A DNA stretch of 64,000 nucleotides from assembly GCF_000482745.1 (NCBI RefSeq), contig NZ_AXWQ01000015.1:1-64000 (forward strand), given 5' to 3'. Positions 17,555 to 26,275 of the stretch are shown here, in pieces. Both the position numbers and the translations under genes were made by a program. Numbering within the stretch: the first letter of the stretch is position 1; every line of letters begins with the position of its first letter. The DNA is from Oleidesulfovibrio alaskensis DSM 16109. GTDB taxonomy: Bacteria > Desulfobacterota > Desulfovibrionia > Desulfovibrionales > Desulfovibrionaceae. The notes beneath the pieces were generated by a model. The model was given only the letters and a program-made list of their open reading frames with translations, had not been told where the DNA came from and ran no database searches.

Positions 17555-20500
17555 AGCGCTTGAATTGGAATTCATGGCAGATGACCGGCTGGCAGGTTTT
17601 CGCCTGCAACGACTCGAGGTTTTTAACTGGGGAACCTTTGACGGGAGGGTCTGGACTCTGCGACTGGGCGGAAAAAACGGTCTTCTCACCGGGGATATCG
17701 GTTCCGGAAAATCGACCCTGGTCGACGCCGTCACCACCCTGCTGGTGCCGAGTCATCGCGTTGCCTACAACAAGGCGGCCGGGGCCGACAGCCGCGAACG
17801 TTCGCTCAAGTCCTATGTGCTCGGGTTTTACAAGTCGGAGCGGCAGGAAACCCTGGGCAGCGCCAAGCCGGTCGCACTGCGCGACTTCAACAGTTATTCG
17901 GTGATCCTCGGCGTTTTTCACAACGCAGGCTACAACAAGACCGTCACCCTGGCGCAGGTCTTCTGGATGAAAGAGGCCAATACGCAACCGGCTCGTCTGT
18001 ATGCGGCCTGTGAACGCGATCTGTCCATTGCGGCAGATTTTTCCGGATTCGGCAGCGAGATGGTCAGCCTTCGCAAACAGCTGCGGTCAAGCGGCGTCGA
18101 GTTGTTCGACAGCTTTACGTCCTACGGTTCCTGGTTCCGCCGTCGTTTCGGCATTGATAACGAACAGGCTTTGGATCTATTCCATCAGACCGTGTCGCTC
18201 AAGTCGGTCGGGAACCTGACCGACTTCGTGCGCAGCCACATGCTTGAGCCCTTTGATGTCGCACCGCGTATCTCCGCCCTGATCGGCCATTTCGAGGATC
18301 TCAACCGTGCTCACGAGGCGGTTCTCAAGGCCAAACGCCAGGTAGAGATGCTTACGCCTCTGGTGGCCGATTGCGAGCGGCATCGGGAGTTGGCGCAGAC
18401 GGCGGATAATCTGCGAGCTTGCCGCGATGCCCTGCGGCCATGGTTCGCCATCCTGAAACTCGATCTCCTGGAGAAACGACTGGCCTCGCTGAATGAAGAG
18501 TTGACCCGACACCAAGTCGCCATCGAGCGGCTGGAGGAGCAGCGTCGTACCCAGCAGGGGCAGGAGCGTGAACTGCGTCGCACCATCGCGGAAAATGGTG
18601 GTGACCGTATTGAAAGCATCGGTCAGGAAATCCTCCAAAAACAGGATGAACTGGAACGTAGGAAACTGAAAGCATCCCGCTATGAGGAGCTAGTACGCGC
18701 CTTAGGGCAATCCCCCGCCGCGACCGGAGAAGAATTTCTGCGTCAACGGTCTGAAACCGCCAAGTGGCTCGAAACGACAGAAGAAGCCGAAGTCCGTACA
18801 CAGAACGATCTCAATGAGGCAGGCGTCTTCTTCGCCCAGGGACGGGCTGAATATGATCAGTTGAAAACTGAAATCACGGGATTGAAAGCCCGAGTCAGCA
18901 ATATCGACGAAAAACAAATTGCCATGCGACGTACCCTCTGTCAGGCGCTGAATCTGGCTGAAGAGGAGATGCCTTTTGCCGGTGAATTGCTGCAGGTGCG
19001 CGAGGACGAGCGTGACTGGGAAGGTGCCATCGAAAGGCTGCTTCACGGCTTCGGCTTGTCTCTGCTGGTTCCGGATCGGTATTACGCCAAGGTGGCGCAG
19101 TGGGTTGACCAAACTCACCTGCGGGGTCGGCTGGTTTATTTCCGGGTGCGGGAAGGCGTACGCGGCGAATTGCCTTCGCTTAATCCCGACTCCCTGGTGC
19201 GTAAGCTGCAAGTCAAGCCCGATTCGCCCTTTTATGACTGGATCGAAAGGGAGGTGGCCCACCGTTTTGATCTGGCCTGCTGTGAGAACCAGGATCAGTT
19301 CCGCCGCGAGACCCGTGCCATTACCAAGGCCGGACAGATCAAAGCTCCCGGGGAGCGGCATGAAAAGGATGACCGGCATCGGATAGATGATCGACGGCGT
19401 TATGTCCTTGGTTGGAGCAACGTCGAAAAAATCGCGGCGTTGGAAAAAGACGCCAAGCGGCAGGAAACGCACCTTGCCGACCTTGCCGGTCGCATCAGCA
19501 CGCTGCAGAAGGAACAGTCCGCCCTCAAAGAACGTCTCTCGGTCCTCTCGAAGCTGGGGGAATACTCCGACTTTCGTGATCTCGACTGGAAACCCGTGGC
19601 GGTTGTCATCGCCAGGTTGGAAGCCGAGAAACGTGAATTAGAAGCGGCCTCCGATCTGCTCAAGACTCTGACGTCACAATTGACCGCGCTCGAAGGGGAG
19701 TTGAAAGAAACGGAGATTCAGCTTGATGAACGGAAGGATAAGCGCTCGAAAACCGAGCAAAAAATCAGCGCCGCGCAAGAGCTGCAGCAACAAGCGCAAG
19801 CTCTTTTAGCGGAAATAACAGAAGATATTGTTCAGAGATTTGACCTCCTGGAAGCGATGCGTGAGGAGGCGCTTGGCGGTCAGATGCTGACAGTCGAATC
19901 TTGCGACAATCGCGAGCGCGATATGCGTGACTGGCTGCAGGCCAGGATCGACGCCGAAGATTCGAAGATCAAGCGCCTGTCTGAAAAGATCGTCAAGGCC
20001 ATGACCGAATACAAAGGGAAGTGGGAACTTGAGACCAAAGACGTGGATTCCAACCTGGCTGCCGCCCCTGAATACAGGGCAATGCTGGATCAACTGCAGG
20101 CCGATGACTTGCCCCGGTTTGAAGGACGTTTCAAGGATCTCCTGAACGAGAACACCATCCGGGAGGTGGCGAATTTTCAATCCCAGCTGGCACGCGAACG
20201 GGAAACCATCAAGGAGCGCATCGCCCAGATCAACGAATCGCTCACCCAGATTGATTACAACCCGGGACGTTATATCAGTCTCGAAGCACAGATGAATCTC
20301 GACGCCGACATCCGTGATTTCCAGACCGAATTGCGTACCTGTACCGAAGGTGCGCTCACCGGCTCGGAAGATGCACAGTATTCGGAGGCAAAATTCCTCC
20401 AGGTGAAGCGAATCATCGAGCGGTTCCGAGGCCGGGATGAACACTCGGATATGGATCGACGCTGGACGGCCAAGGTGACCGATGTGCGCAACTGGTTCGT

Positions 20501-20912
20501 ATTCGCCGCCAGCGAGCGCTGGCGTGAAGACAACACCGAGCATGAACACTATGCGGATTCCGGCGGAAAGTCAGGCGGCCAGAAGGAAAAGCTCGCCTAC
20601 ACCGTCCTTGCCGCCAGCCTGGCGTATCAATTTGGCCTGGAATGGGGTGCGGTGCGCTCCCGTTCCTTCCGTTTTGTGGTCATCGATGAGGCGTTTGGGC
20701 GCGGTTCCGATGAATCGGCCCAGTATGGCTTGCAGTTGTTCGCGCAGCTCAATCTTCAACTGCTGATCGTCACGCCGTTGCAGAAAATCCATATCATCGA
20801 GCCTTTTGTCGCTGGTGTCGGGTTTGTGCACAATGAGGATGGCCGCAACTCGGTCCTGCGCAACCTGAGCATCGAGGAATATCGAGCCGAGAAACAAAGG
20901 ATGCAAGGATGA
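17547..20912 (+). CDS. jetC: Wadjet SMC-like ATPase JetC
   Basis: A 1121-residue SMC/MukB-type ATPase. The Walker A motif GDIGSGKSTL is at residues 49-58. The ABC signature is SGGKSGGQKEK near 1010, and Walker B is FRFVVIDEAFGRGSDES near 1045. Between the heads lie two long coiled coils (about 300-480 and 650-960) around a hinge-like region near 500-600. ATP hydrolysis is thought to drive DNA loop extrusion, so the complex can sense a small circle and pass it to JetD. The ATG 17547 lies inside the end of jetB. The frame is intact and the catalytic motifs are complete. Confidence 0.93.
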   Translation: MAEALELEFMADDRLAGFRLQRLEVFNWGTFDGRVWTLRLGGKNGLLTGDIGSGKSTLVDAVTTLLVPSHRVAYNKAAGADSRERSLKSYVLGFYKSERQETLGSAKPVALRDFNSYSVILGVFHNAGYNKTVTLAQVFWMKEANTQPARLYAACERDLSIAADFSGFGSEMVSLRKQLRSSGVELFDSFTSYGSWFRRRFGIDNEQALDLFHQTVSLKSVGNLTDFVRSHMLEPFDVAPRISALIGHFEDLNRAHEAVLKAKRQVEMLTPLVADCERHRELAQTADNLRACRDALRPWFAILKLDLLEKRLASLNEELTRHQVAIERLEEQRRTQQGQERELRRTIAENGGDRIESIGQEILQKQDELERRKLKASRYEELVRALGQSPAATGEEFLRQRSETAKWLETTEEAEVRTQNDLNEAGVFFAQGRAEYDQLKTEITGLKARVSNIDEKQIAMRRTLCQALNLAEEEMPFAGELLQVREDERDWEGAIERLLHGFGLSLLVPDRYYAKVAQWVDQTHLRGRLVYFRVREGVRGELPSLNPDSLVRKLQVKPDSPFYDWIEREVAHRFDLACCENQDQFRRETRAITKAGQIKAPGERHEKDDRHRIDDRRRYVLGWSNVEKIAALEKDAKRQETHLADLAGRISTLQKEQSALKERLSVLSKLGEYSDFRDLDWKPVAVVIARLEAEKRELEAASDLLKTLTSQLTALEGELKETEIQLDERKDKRSKTEQKISAAQELQQQAQALLAEITEDIVQRFDLLEAMREEALGGQMLTVESCDNRERDMRDWLQARIDAEDSKIKRLSEKIVKAMTEYKGKWELETKDVDSNLAAAPEYRAMLDQLQADDLPRFEGRFKDLLNENTIREVANFQSQLARERETIKERIAQINESLTQIDYNPGRYISLEAQMNLDADIRDFQTELRTCTEGALTGSEDAQYSEAKFLQVKRIIERFRGRDEHSDMDRRWTAKVTDVRNWFVFAASERWREDNTEHEHYADSGGKSGGQKEKLAYTVLAASLAYQFGLEWGAVRSRSFRFVVIDEAFGRGSDESAQYGLQLFAQLNLQLLIVTPLQKIHIIEPFVAGVGFVHNEDGRNSVLRNLSIEEYRAEKQRMQG

Positions 20913-22084
20913 CGTGGACGACCCCGGCTGATCTCAAAAATCAGGTGCAAAAGCTTTGGGATCGCGGTTTGCTGCTCGCCTCAATGACTGGCGGAGAGTC
21001 GCTCTTCCCTCGGCGTCTGACCCTCAAAGGCCCTGACTCTCGGGAATTGAGCGAACGGTTCCCCGAGGTACGGGATTGGATCGGCCAATTGTCCGCTGCC
21101 GCAGGTCCCTATCGAATTGAATGGCGCAGTGTCAACCACCGTGTTCTTGGAAACAATGAAATCCCGGCGGCAATCTGGATCGACCAGCTTTCGGATGCTC
21201 TTGGATTGATTGGCAAGCGCCGGGCAGCGGATCAGTTCGCGGCGCTGGTTGAACTGACCAGAGACAAACAGCCTGAATTACTTCCCTGGCTGACAAAACG
21301 GTCGATGCGTGCCTTGGAGTTGGCCGAAGACTGGCCACGACTGCTGGAGATTGTCGGCTGGTTGCTGAAACATCCCCGCCCTGCGATTTATCTGCGTCAG
21401 ATCGACCTACCGGGTGTCCATACCAAATTGATCGAAGGACATCGTGGCGTGCTGGCGGAACTGCTCGATCTCGTGCTGCCGGAGGATTCTATTGATGGAA
21501 CTCACACGGGCATCGGCGGGTTCTGTCGTCGATATGGTTTTCTTGACAAACCGTCACGGGTGCGATTTCGGATGCTGGACTCGAATGTCCGTCTGCTACC
21601 AGTGGAAGCCGATCAGGATATCATCCTGACACAGTCAGCCTTCGCCTCACTTGATTTGCCGGTATCGAAAGTGTTCATCACTGAAAATGAGATCAACTTT
21701 TTGGCTTTTCCGGATGTTTCTGATGCGGTGGTGGTATTCGGAGCGGGATACGGATTTGACAATCTCGCGGCCGCAACCTGGCTGCACGAAAAAGAAATCT
21801 ACTATTGGGGGGACATCGATACTCACGGCTTTGCTATTCTCAATCAATTGCGCGGGTTCTTGCCTCATGTCGTTTCTTTTCTGATGGATCAACGGACACT
21901 CCTTGCCCACAGGGCACTATGGGGAGTTGAAATGCAGCCTGAAACAGGGACTCTTACGCGGTTGAACTCCGAGGAAAGCGCACTTTACGATAAATTGCGC
22001 CAAAACCATTGGGGGGAACGTGTTCGTCTGGAGCAGGAAAGGATTGGATTCGACTTTCTGCGAGATGTTCTCCGAGAGCTATGA
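20909..22084 (+). CDS. jetD: Wadjet nuclease JetD (TOPRIM-like)
   Basis: A 391-residue protein with an N-terminal DUF3322 half and a C-terminal DUF2220 half. The C-terminal half is TOPRIM-like: FITENEINFLAFP (Glu ligand) is followed by VFGAGYG and YYWGDIDTHGFAILNQLR, whose DxD is the metal site. This subunit cuts the plasmid DNA held by JetABC. The start overlaps the jetC stop by four bases. All four jet genes are full length and in standard order, so the system is probably functional. Two perfect inverted repeats follow the stop codon. Confidence 0.92.
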   Translation: MTWTTPADLKNQVQKLWDRGLLLASMTGGESLFPRRLTLKGPDSRELSERFPEVRDWIGQLSAAAGPYRIEWRSVNHRVLGNNEIPAAIWIDQLSDALGLIGKRRAADQFAALVELTRDKQPELLPWLTKRSMRALELAEDWPRLLEIVGWLLKHPRPAIYLRQIDLPGVHTKLIEGHRGVLAELLDLVLPEDSIDGTHTGIGGFCRRYGFLDKPSRVRFRMLDSNVRLLPVEADQDIILTQSAFASLDLPVSKVFITENEINFLAFPDVSDAVVVFGAGYGFDNLAAATWLHEKEIYYWGDIDTHGFAILNQLRGFLPHVVSFLMDQRTLLAHRALWGVEMQPETGTLTRLNSEESALYDKLRQNHWGERVRLEQERIGFDFLRDVLREL

Positions 22085-22093
22085 ATCGCAACT

Positions 22094-22120
22094 GAACTGT
22101 CAAAGAATCCTTGACAGTTC
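22094..22120. repeat. Inverted repeat behind jetD
   Basis: Perfect 10-bp arms GAACTGTCAA and TTGACAGTTC with a 7-base loop, ten bases after the jetD stop. It has no T run behind it, so it is either a weak terminator or a protein or RNA recognition site. Confidence 0.6.
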
Positions 22121-22193
22121 AACGGCGTCGTTTCTTGTCTCTATTGCTGCCTTTGGTCTGACTGAAAGGGGCGATTATTTTACGAAGCGGCAC

Positions 22194-22228
22194 GAACCTA
22201 AAATAAGGCGAGCCGCTATTTTAGGTTC
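22194..22228. repeat. Second inverted repeat, overlapping the end of the DUF4143 remnant
   Basis: Perfect 12-bp arms GAACCTAAAATA and TATTTTAGGTTC with an 11-base loop. The TAA stop of the minus-strand DUF4143 frame lies inside the second arm. It could be a shared terminator for convergent transcripts. Confidence 0.6.
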
Positions 22229-23218
22229 GCGGCTCCATCTCCAGCAGAAACTGCCAGATCGGCACCACCCGGATGGTGCCGAAGCCCACATGGATGGTTT
22301 CATTGGTGCGCCAGGTGACGATGGTCCCCTTCGCCACCGCCAGCTCGACCATGGCTTCGGAGAGGGAGCGGACCTCGCTCTGCTTGACGCGGGGATCGGC
22401 CAGCGAGGCGCAAACCTGGACCAGCATGACGGCTCGTTCTTGTCCCGGGCTTGTTGGCAGCAGCGCGACAAGGTCCACCTCCCGGCCCATCTTTGTCTTG
22501 TGGTAGAAGATTTCCGGCGTCATCCGGCGCAGCGCGGTGAAGACCAGATTCTCCAGCAGGCTGTCGCGGTTGGTGAGGATGTCGGAGCTGATCGAGGTTA
22601 CCAGCGCATGTTCGATGCAGTAGGCCTTGCGGGGATTGACGCTGATTCGGGTCGGCGAGCTGGAAAGGATATTCACGCTGAACAGCAGCCCGGCATCCTC
22701 GAACGCGACGAGCCAATCGACCACCGAGCTTTTGCGCACCCGGTGGCCGAGGGATTTCAGGTAATCGGTCAGGTGGCTGACGGCGTAAAAGGAGCCGGTA
22801 TTGTCCACCAGCCAGTGGGCCAGATCGATCACCGCCCGAGGGTGGGAGATGTTGTGGTGGCCGATGATGCTGGCGAGGATGGTGTTCCAGTTGGCCTGAT
22901 GAGCCTCTATGCTTTGCTGCTGGTCGAGTCGGATCACGCCGGGGAAGCCGCCGACCTGCCAATATTCCTCGAACGCCTTCTGGAGGGTCAGCCGCTGCTT
23001 GGTGGATAGGGGGCCGTCGCTCTCGATGCCTTTGCCGTCAAGGAACTCTCGGAACGAAAGCGGGAAAATCTCCCAGGAGACGATCCGGCCGGTCAATGGG
23101 CTGGCGGTTTCCTCCTCCGGGGATGGCAGCAAGGAACCGGTCACAGTGACCTCACATTTTTCGTTTCGTATCAAACGGTCGATGAAGAGCTGCCAGTGCG
23201 GGAGCGTCTCCGAGGCTT
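22221..23218 (-). pseudogene. AAA_14/DUF4143 ATPase, N-terminus lost
   Basis: The last 330 or so codons read as the end of an AAA_14 ATPase with the DUF4143 domain. The family pattern is clear from PHWQLFIDRLIRNEKCEVTVTG on, through FREFL, YWQVGGFPGVI and a C-terminal nuclease-like part (FYHKTKMGREVDLVALL). Intact members have about 380-420 residues with an N-terminal Walker A; here the first 100 or so residues, including Walker A, are missing. The minus-strand frame stays open to 23381, but that part is antisense to the helicase fragment and does not look like the family. The protein would have no ATPase activity. The break near 23215 marks a recombination junction. Confidence 0.75.
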
Positions 23219-23604
23219 TTGAGGAAGGTGATCCGTGGCAGACCCTTTTCCATATTGCGGCCCAGCGAAAGTCCAATGGGCACTCCGATCTCATCCCATA
23301 TTGGATCTTCGAGGATGGTTCCGCCCGGGTGGAGCGCCGCGTCCCTCTACTCCCGTACAGCAAGGAGGTTGGGAAGCTCAAACGACTGAAGCAAGGCTTG
23401 GCCCTTTATCGGGTGGTTTTTGGTCAACCCCGCCAGGAGGACCTGCTGTTCAGCCTTAGCCAGAACGGTAACCATGAGTCAGCGGATTTAGCCGACTGGC
23501 TGATTTCGCTTCAACCCCCGGAAACTGTTTTGAAGGATGAATCGGCCGAGGAAAACACCCTGATCCTGCCTCCGGCAAAGTCCGCTCAGGGCATTAGCAA
23601 TTGA
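23219..23604 (+). pseudogene. C-terminal fragment of a SNF2-type helicase-like protein
   Basis: About 125 codons on the plus strand, from the junction near 23215 to the stop at 23604, read like the tail of a large defence-island helicase. Examples are DLIPYWIFEDGSARVERRVPLLPYSKEV and LYRVVFGQPRQEDLL. The rest of the gene is absent, and the frame upstream runs antisense through the DUF4143 remnant. No start codon fits. I recall this tail from SNF2/RapA-like helicases, but the assignment rests on memory of a short segment and is tentative. It may be the relic of a helicase that once served the neighbouring restriction module. Confidence 0.45.
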
Positions 23605-23617
23605 TACGAGGGAGCGC

Positions 23618-24484
23618 ATGAGTTTTTCAAAGGAAATCGTCGAAGATGCATTAGTCGCCTGCGGGCGATCATGCTGCATTTGCCACAAATTCTGTGGGGT
23701 CCGAATTGAGACGCACCACCTCAAACCAAAGCACCTTGGCGGTGACGACAGCTTTGAAAACTGCATTCCCCTCTGTTTTGATTGCCATGCGGAAGTCGAA
23801 CACTACAACAATAACCATCCGCGAGGACGCAAATTTTCGGAGGGAGAACTCAGGAAACATCGGGACAACTGGTACAGCATGGTCCGCGAGCTGAATACAC
23901 CGCTTCCGCGTCATGAGAATTCCGTCCACGTTATTCAGGCGGTGAATGGCAAAGGAAATATGGTAGCCGGTCGAGACCTGAATATTGTTACCGAGAGAGT
24001 GGTCAAAAAGACTGTCGTACAGACTGATCCGGGCGGTAAGCACATTAGCAATACCACAGCGAGAAAAATCCTGGAATTGGTCAATGAATATATCGATATT
24101 TACACGGCGGCCGAGAAAGATTCCCAGCGTGCTGCAAAACGGATCTGGAGCTCGCTAAAAAAGGAATTCGATGTTACCACCTACAAGGAAATATCATCTG
24201 ACGATTCCGATAGAGCCATCCAGTGGTTGCACGCTCAAATTGCCATGGCTCGTCCGAAGATCAGGCGTAAGGCTCCGGAGCGGTGGAAGCAAAGTTTCTA
24301 TAAGCCGATCTATGCCCGAGCTAATGAGCTTGGGATGTCAAAAGAAGAGCTCTATGCGATTGCGCAAACACGACTTGAATTGAAGAAACCGGTCGGGTCT
24401 CTAAAAGACCTGACCCAGAAGAACCTTGAAAAATTACACCATATTATGATTGGCGAGGTTAACAAATCGAAGCGCGGGGATTGA
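23618..24484 (+). CDS. HNH endonuclease with GNxVAGRD motif and unknown C-terminal domain
   Basis: A 288-residue protein. Residues 14-60 form a zinc-bound HNH nuclease: CCIC, then IETHHLKPKHLGGDDSFENCIPLCFDCH with the HH pair, the Asn and the second CxxC. Residues 100-115 read VNGKGNMVAGRDLNI, similar to GNxVAGxDxxI stretches seen in several conflict-system proteins. The C-terminal half (about 140-285) is helical and basic and is not recognised. The ATG at 23618 follows GAGGGAG. The gene is followed after three bases by the unknown 144-residue gene, so they are probably made together. A DNA-cutting defence effector is likely; the trigger is unknown. Confidence 0.82.
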   Translation: MSFSKEIVEDALVACGRSCCICHKFCGVRIETHHLKPKHLGGDDSFENCIPLCFDCHAEVEHYNNNHPRGRKFSEGELRKHRDNWYSMVRELNTPLPRHENSVHVIQAVNGKGNMVAGRDLNIVTERVVKKTVVQTDPGGKHISNTTARKILELVNEYIDIYTAAEKDSQRAAKRIWSSLKKEFDVTTYKEISSDDSDRAIQWLHAQIAMARPKIRRKAPERWKQSFYKPIYARANELGMSKEELYAIAQTRLELKKPVGSLKDLTQKNLEKLHHIMIGEVNKSKRGD

Positions 24485-24487
24485 TCA

Positions 24488-24922
24488 GTGGAAACGGCAG
24501 ATACGCCTTTGGGGCCGAATAAATTGGGTCGGAAACACATCAAGAGCTTTGCCAGCGGCATCGCTCACATGTTTTCCTGTTCGGCCCAGCATTATGCTTG
24601 GCTGGCGTATCAGCACCGGTTGCCAACGGTGACAATTGACCTCCTGGATCTGCGAATAGAGCCCTCGGAATTCGACATTGAAAGGAACCGGATTCTTGCC
24701 GGGATGTGTCAGAGAACGCTCTTCAGAAACTCCGAGCAATTGGCACCACCTGGAGCTGTAGTCTCGGCCGTTCTCTCTGTCCACTTCGGGATCGATGACT
24801 ATTCGGAGGACGGCCGTTCTGCCTCGATTGGCAGGTCAGTTTTCACCGCAATCATGACCGATGACCGAGGCAAGGAGTGGCGCGTGGACCATGCTGAGGA
24901 GCGGATGTTGATCCAAGCGTAG
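24488..24922 (+). CDS. Unknown 144-residue protein, copy A (HNH partner)
   Basis: Family not recognised. GTG start three bases behind the HNH gene. The protein has no signal peptide or membrane segment. It shares with the protein at 26507 the blocks LGRK, IKSFASGIAHMF, HYAWLAY, FDIERNRILAGMC, LAPP, SASIGRSVFTA and EERMLI, about 60% identity by eye over the whole length. Equal length and the absence of gaps point to a duplicated, selected protein. Its position suggests that it works with the HNH nuclease, as a regulator, antitoxin or adaptor. Confidence 0.7.
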   Translation: METADTPLGPNKLGRKHIKSFASGIAHMFSCSAQHYAWLAYQHRLPTVTIDLLDLRIEPSEFDIERNRILAGMCQRTLFRNSEQLAPPGAVVSAVLSVHFGIDDYSEDGRSASIGRSVFTAIMTDDRGKEWRVDHAEERMLIQA

Positions 24923-24977
24923 CCGAAAACGGTTCGATCAACTCATATAAATGGAAACCATGAAATAGGAGGCAACC

Positions 24978-25211
24978 ATGCCAAAGAAACCAGGATCACA
25001 TCATGTCGTGCCCAACGCTGACGGCGGCTGGGACGTCAAGAAAGACGGCGCGACCCGTAGCAGCGGCCATTTCGACAAGAAGCAGGATGCCGTCGATGCC
25101 GGGCGCAAGATCAGCCAGAACCAAGGCACCGAGTTCTACATCCACGGCAAGGACGGGAAGATCCAAAACAAGGACAGCCACGGGAACGACCCATATCCGC
25201 CGAAGGGCTGA
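24978..25211 (+). CDS. DUF2188 family small protein
   Basis: A 77-residue basic protein of the DUF2188 type. The pattern HHVVPNADGGWDVKKDGATRSSGHFDKKQDAVDAGRKISQNQGTEFYIHGKDGKI is the whole family domain. It is cytoplasmic and its function is not known; members are often found in mobile DNA and defence islands. The start ATG follows AGGAGG at a good distance, so it has its own translation signal. It sits 55 bases after the unknown 144-residue gene. Confidence 0.85.
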   Translation: MPKKPGSHHVVPNADGGWDVKKDGATRSSGHFDKKQDAVDAGRKISQNQGTEFYIHGKDGKIQNKDSHGNDPYPPKG

Positions 25212-25237
25212 TCCGGCGTATTGAATGAGGACGAAAT

Positions 25238-25993
25238 ATGGATGATTTGCAAATGCAGCTTTTGCTTGATCTGCATAGATCAAATGTCAGGCAAGGGCCT
25301 GGCGGGGACGCTGAAACAAAACGGGCGATGGAGTTGGCTGGTCTCGCCCGGTCGCGTCCGTTGAAGATCGCGGATGTAGGCTGCGGTACTGGCGCATCCA
25401 CCATCCTCCTGGCCAAGGAGCTGGATGCCCATATCACCGCTGTGGACTTCCTCCCGGAATTTCTCGACGAGCTTCACACCAGAGCTATCGACCACGGCGT
25501 GGCGGACAGGATCACCACGCTGAACTGCTCCATGGATGCCCTGCCTTTTACGGAGGGAGAATTCGACGTGATCTGGTCCGAAGGGGCCGTCTACAACATG
25601 GGCTTCGAAGCCGGGGTGTCAGCCTGGAGGCGATTCCTGAAGACCGGTGGAAAGCTCATCGTTTCTGAGATCACCTGGCTCAGTGCCACACGACCGCCGG
25701 AGCTCCAGTCCCATTGGGAGACCGAGTACCCCGAGATCGATGTCGCATCAGCAAAGATCGGGCTCCTTGAACGGCATGGCTATAGCCCGGAAGGCTACTT
25801 TGTCCTACCGGTGCATTGCTGGCTTGAAAATTACTATCGCCCCATGCAGAGCCGTTTTGATGCGTTTCTGGAGCGGCATGGCCACAGCGACCAGGCCAAG
25901 GCTATCGTCGATGCGGAACGGCACGAGATTGCCCTTTATGAAAAATTCCGGGACTACTACAGCTACGGCGTTTACGTGGCGAAAAAGGTGTGA
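25238..25993 (+). CDS. Class I SAM-dependent methyltransferase
   Basis: A 251-residue cytoplasmic methyltransferase. Motif I IADVGCGTGASTILLAKEL (residues 46-64) binds SAM, and AVDFLPEF marks the acidic end of strand 2. The post-motif region MDALPFTEGEFDVIWSEGAVYNMGF is typical of small-molecule methyltransferases of the UbiE/ubiquinone group. The ATG follows TGAGG. It comes 26 bases after the DUF2188 gene. The substrate is unknown; nothing links it to DNA methylation, and it may be a cargo gene of the island. Confidence 0.85.
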   Translation: MDDLQMQLLLDLHRSNVRQGPGGDAETKRAMELAGLARSRPLKIADVGCGTGASTILLAKELDAHITAVDFLPEFLDELHTRAIDHGVADRITTLNCSMDALPFTEGEFDVIWSEGAVYNMGFEAGVSAWRRFLKTGGKLIVSEITWLSATRPPELQSHWETEYPEIDVASAKIGLLERHGYSPEGYFVLPVHCWLENYYRPMQSRFDAFLERHGHSDQAKAIVDAERHEIALYEKFRDYYSYGVYVAKKV

Positions 25994-25996
25994 GCC

Positions 25997-26275
25997 ATGA
26001 CGCCACCTGAGGCAGGATTGTTTGCCCGAGATGCCCAATTCGATTCCCGTTATGGGAACCGAACCGGCGTCCGAAATCCGGATTCGAAGTTGTTGCTGAG
26101 AAGCGCCAGGTATCTGGTTTTACTGCAAACCCGTCACCCTCGTCCGGTGCCGGGAAATCAGGGGAGAAAATCGCTTCTCTGGTCGGGTTGTCGGGAAATG
26201 GTTGTGCAAGATGACTTCAGCGTTTATTATCAAGGAGTTACGAGGAGCGCGGGCTTTGAGACTGTTTTGCGGTAG
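25997..26275 (+). CDS. Doubtful 92-codon open frame after the methyltransferase
   Basis: The frame starts with ATG three bases after the methyltransferase stop, but its composition (many Arg, Ser, Pro) is not like a folded protein, no ribosome binding site is clear, and no family is recognised. It probably is degraded DNA at the edge of the island. A match to the T-loop of tRNAs (TTCGATTCCCG at 26039-26049) lies inside it. Confidence 0.2.
   Translation: MTPPEAGLFARDAQFDSRYGNRTGVRNPDSKLLLRSARYLVLLQTRHPRPVPGNQGRKSLLWSGCREMVVQDDFSVYYQGVTRSAGFETVLR

Noticed and set aside
22020..23009. Plus-strand open frame of 329 codons behind jetD
   Set aside because: Antisense of the DUF4143 remnant and composed of Arg/His/Gly-rich sequence; the minus strand holds the family match.
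26039..26049. 11-base match TTCGATTCCCG to the T arm of ssrA as a possible att site
   Set aside because: The T-loop sequence is common to many tRNAs, the match is short, and no acceptor-stem sequence follows.
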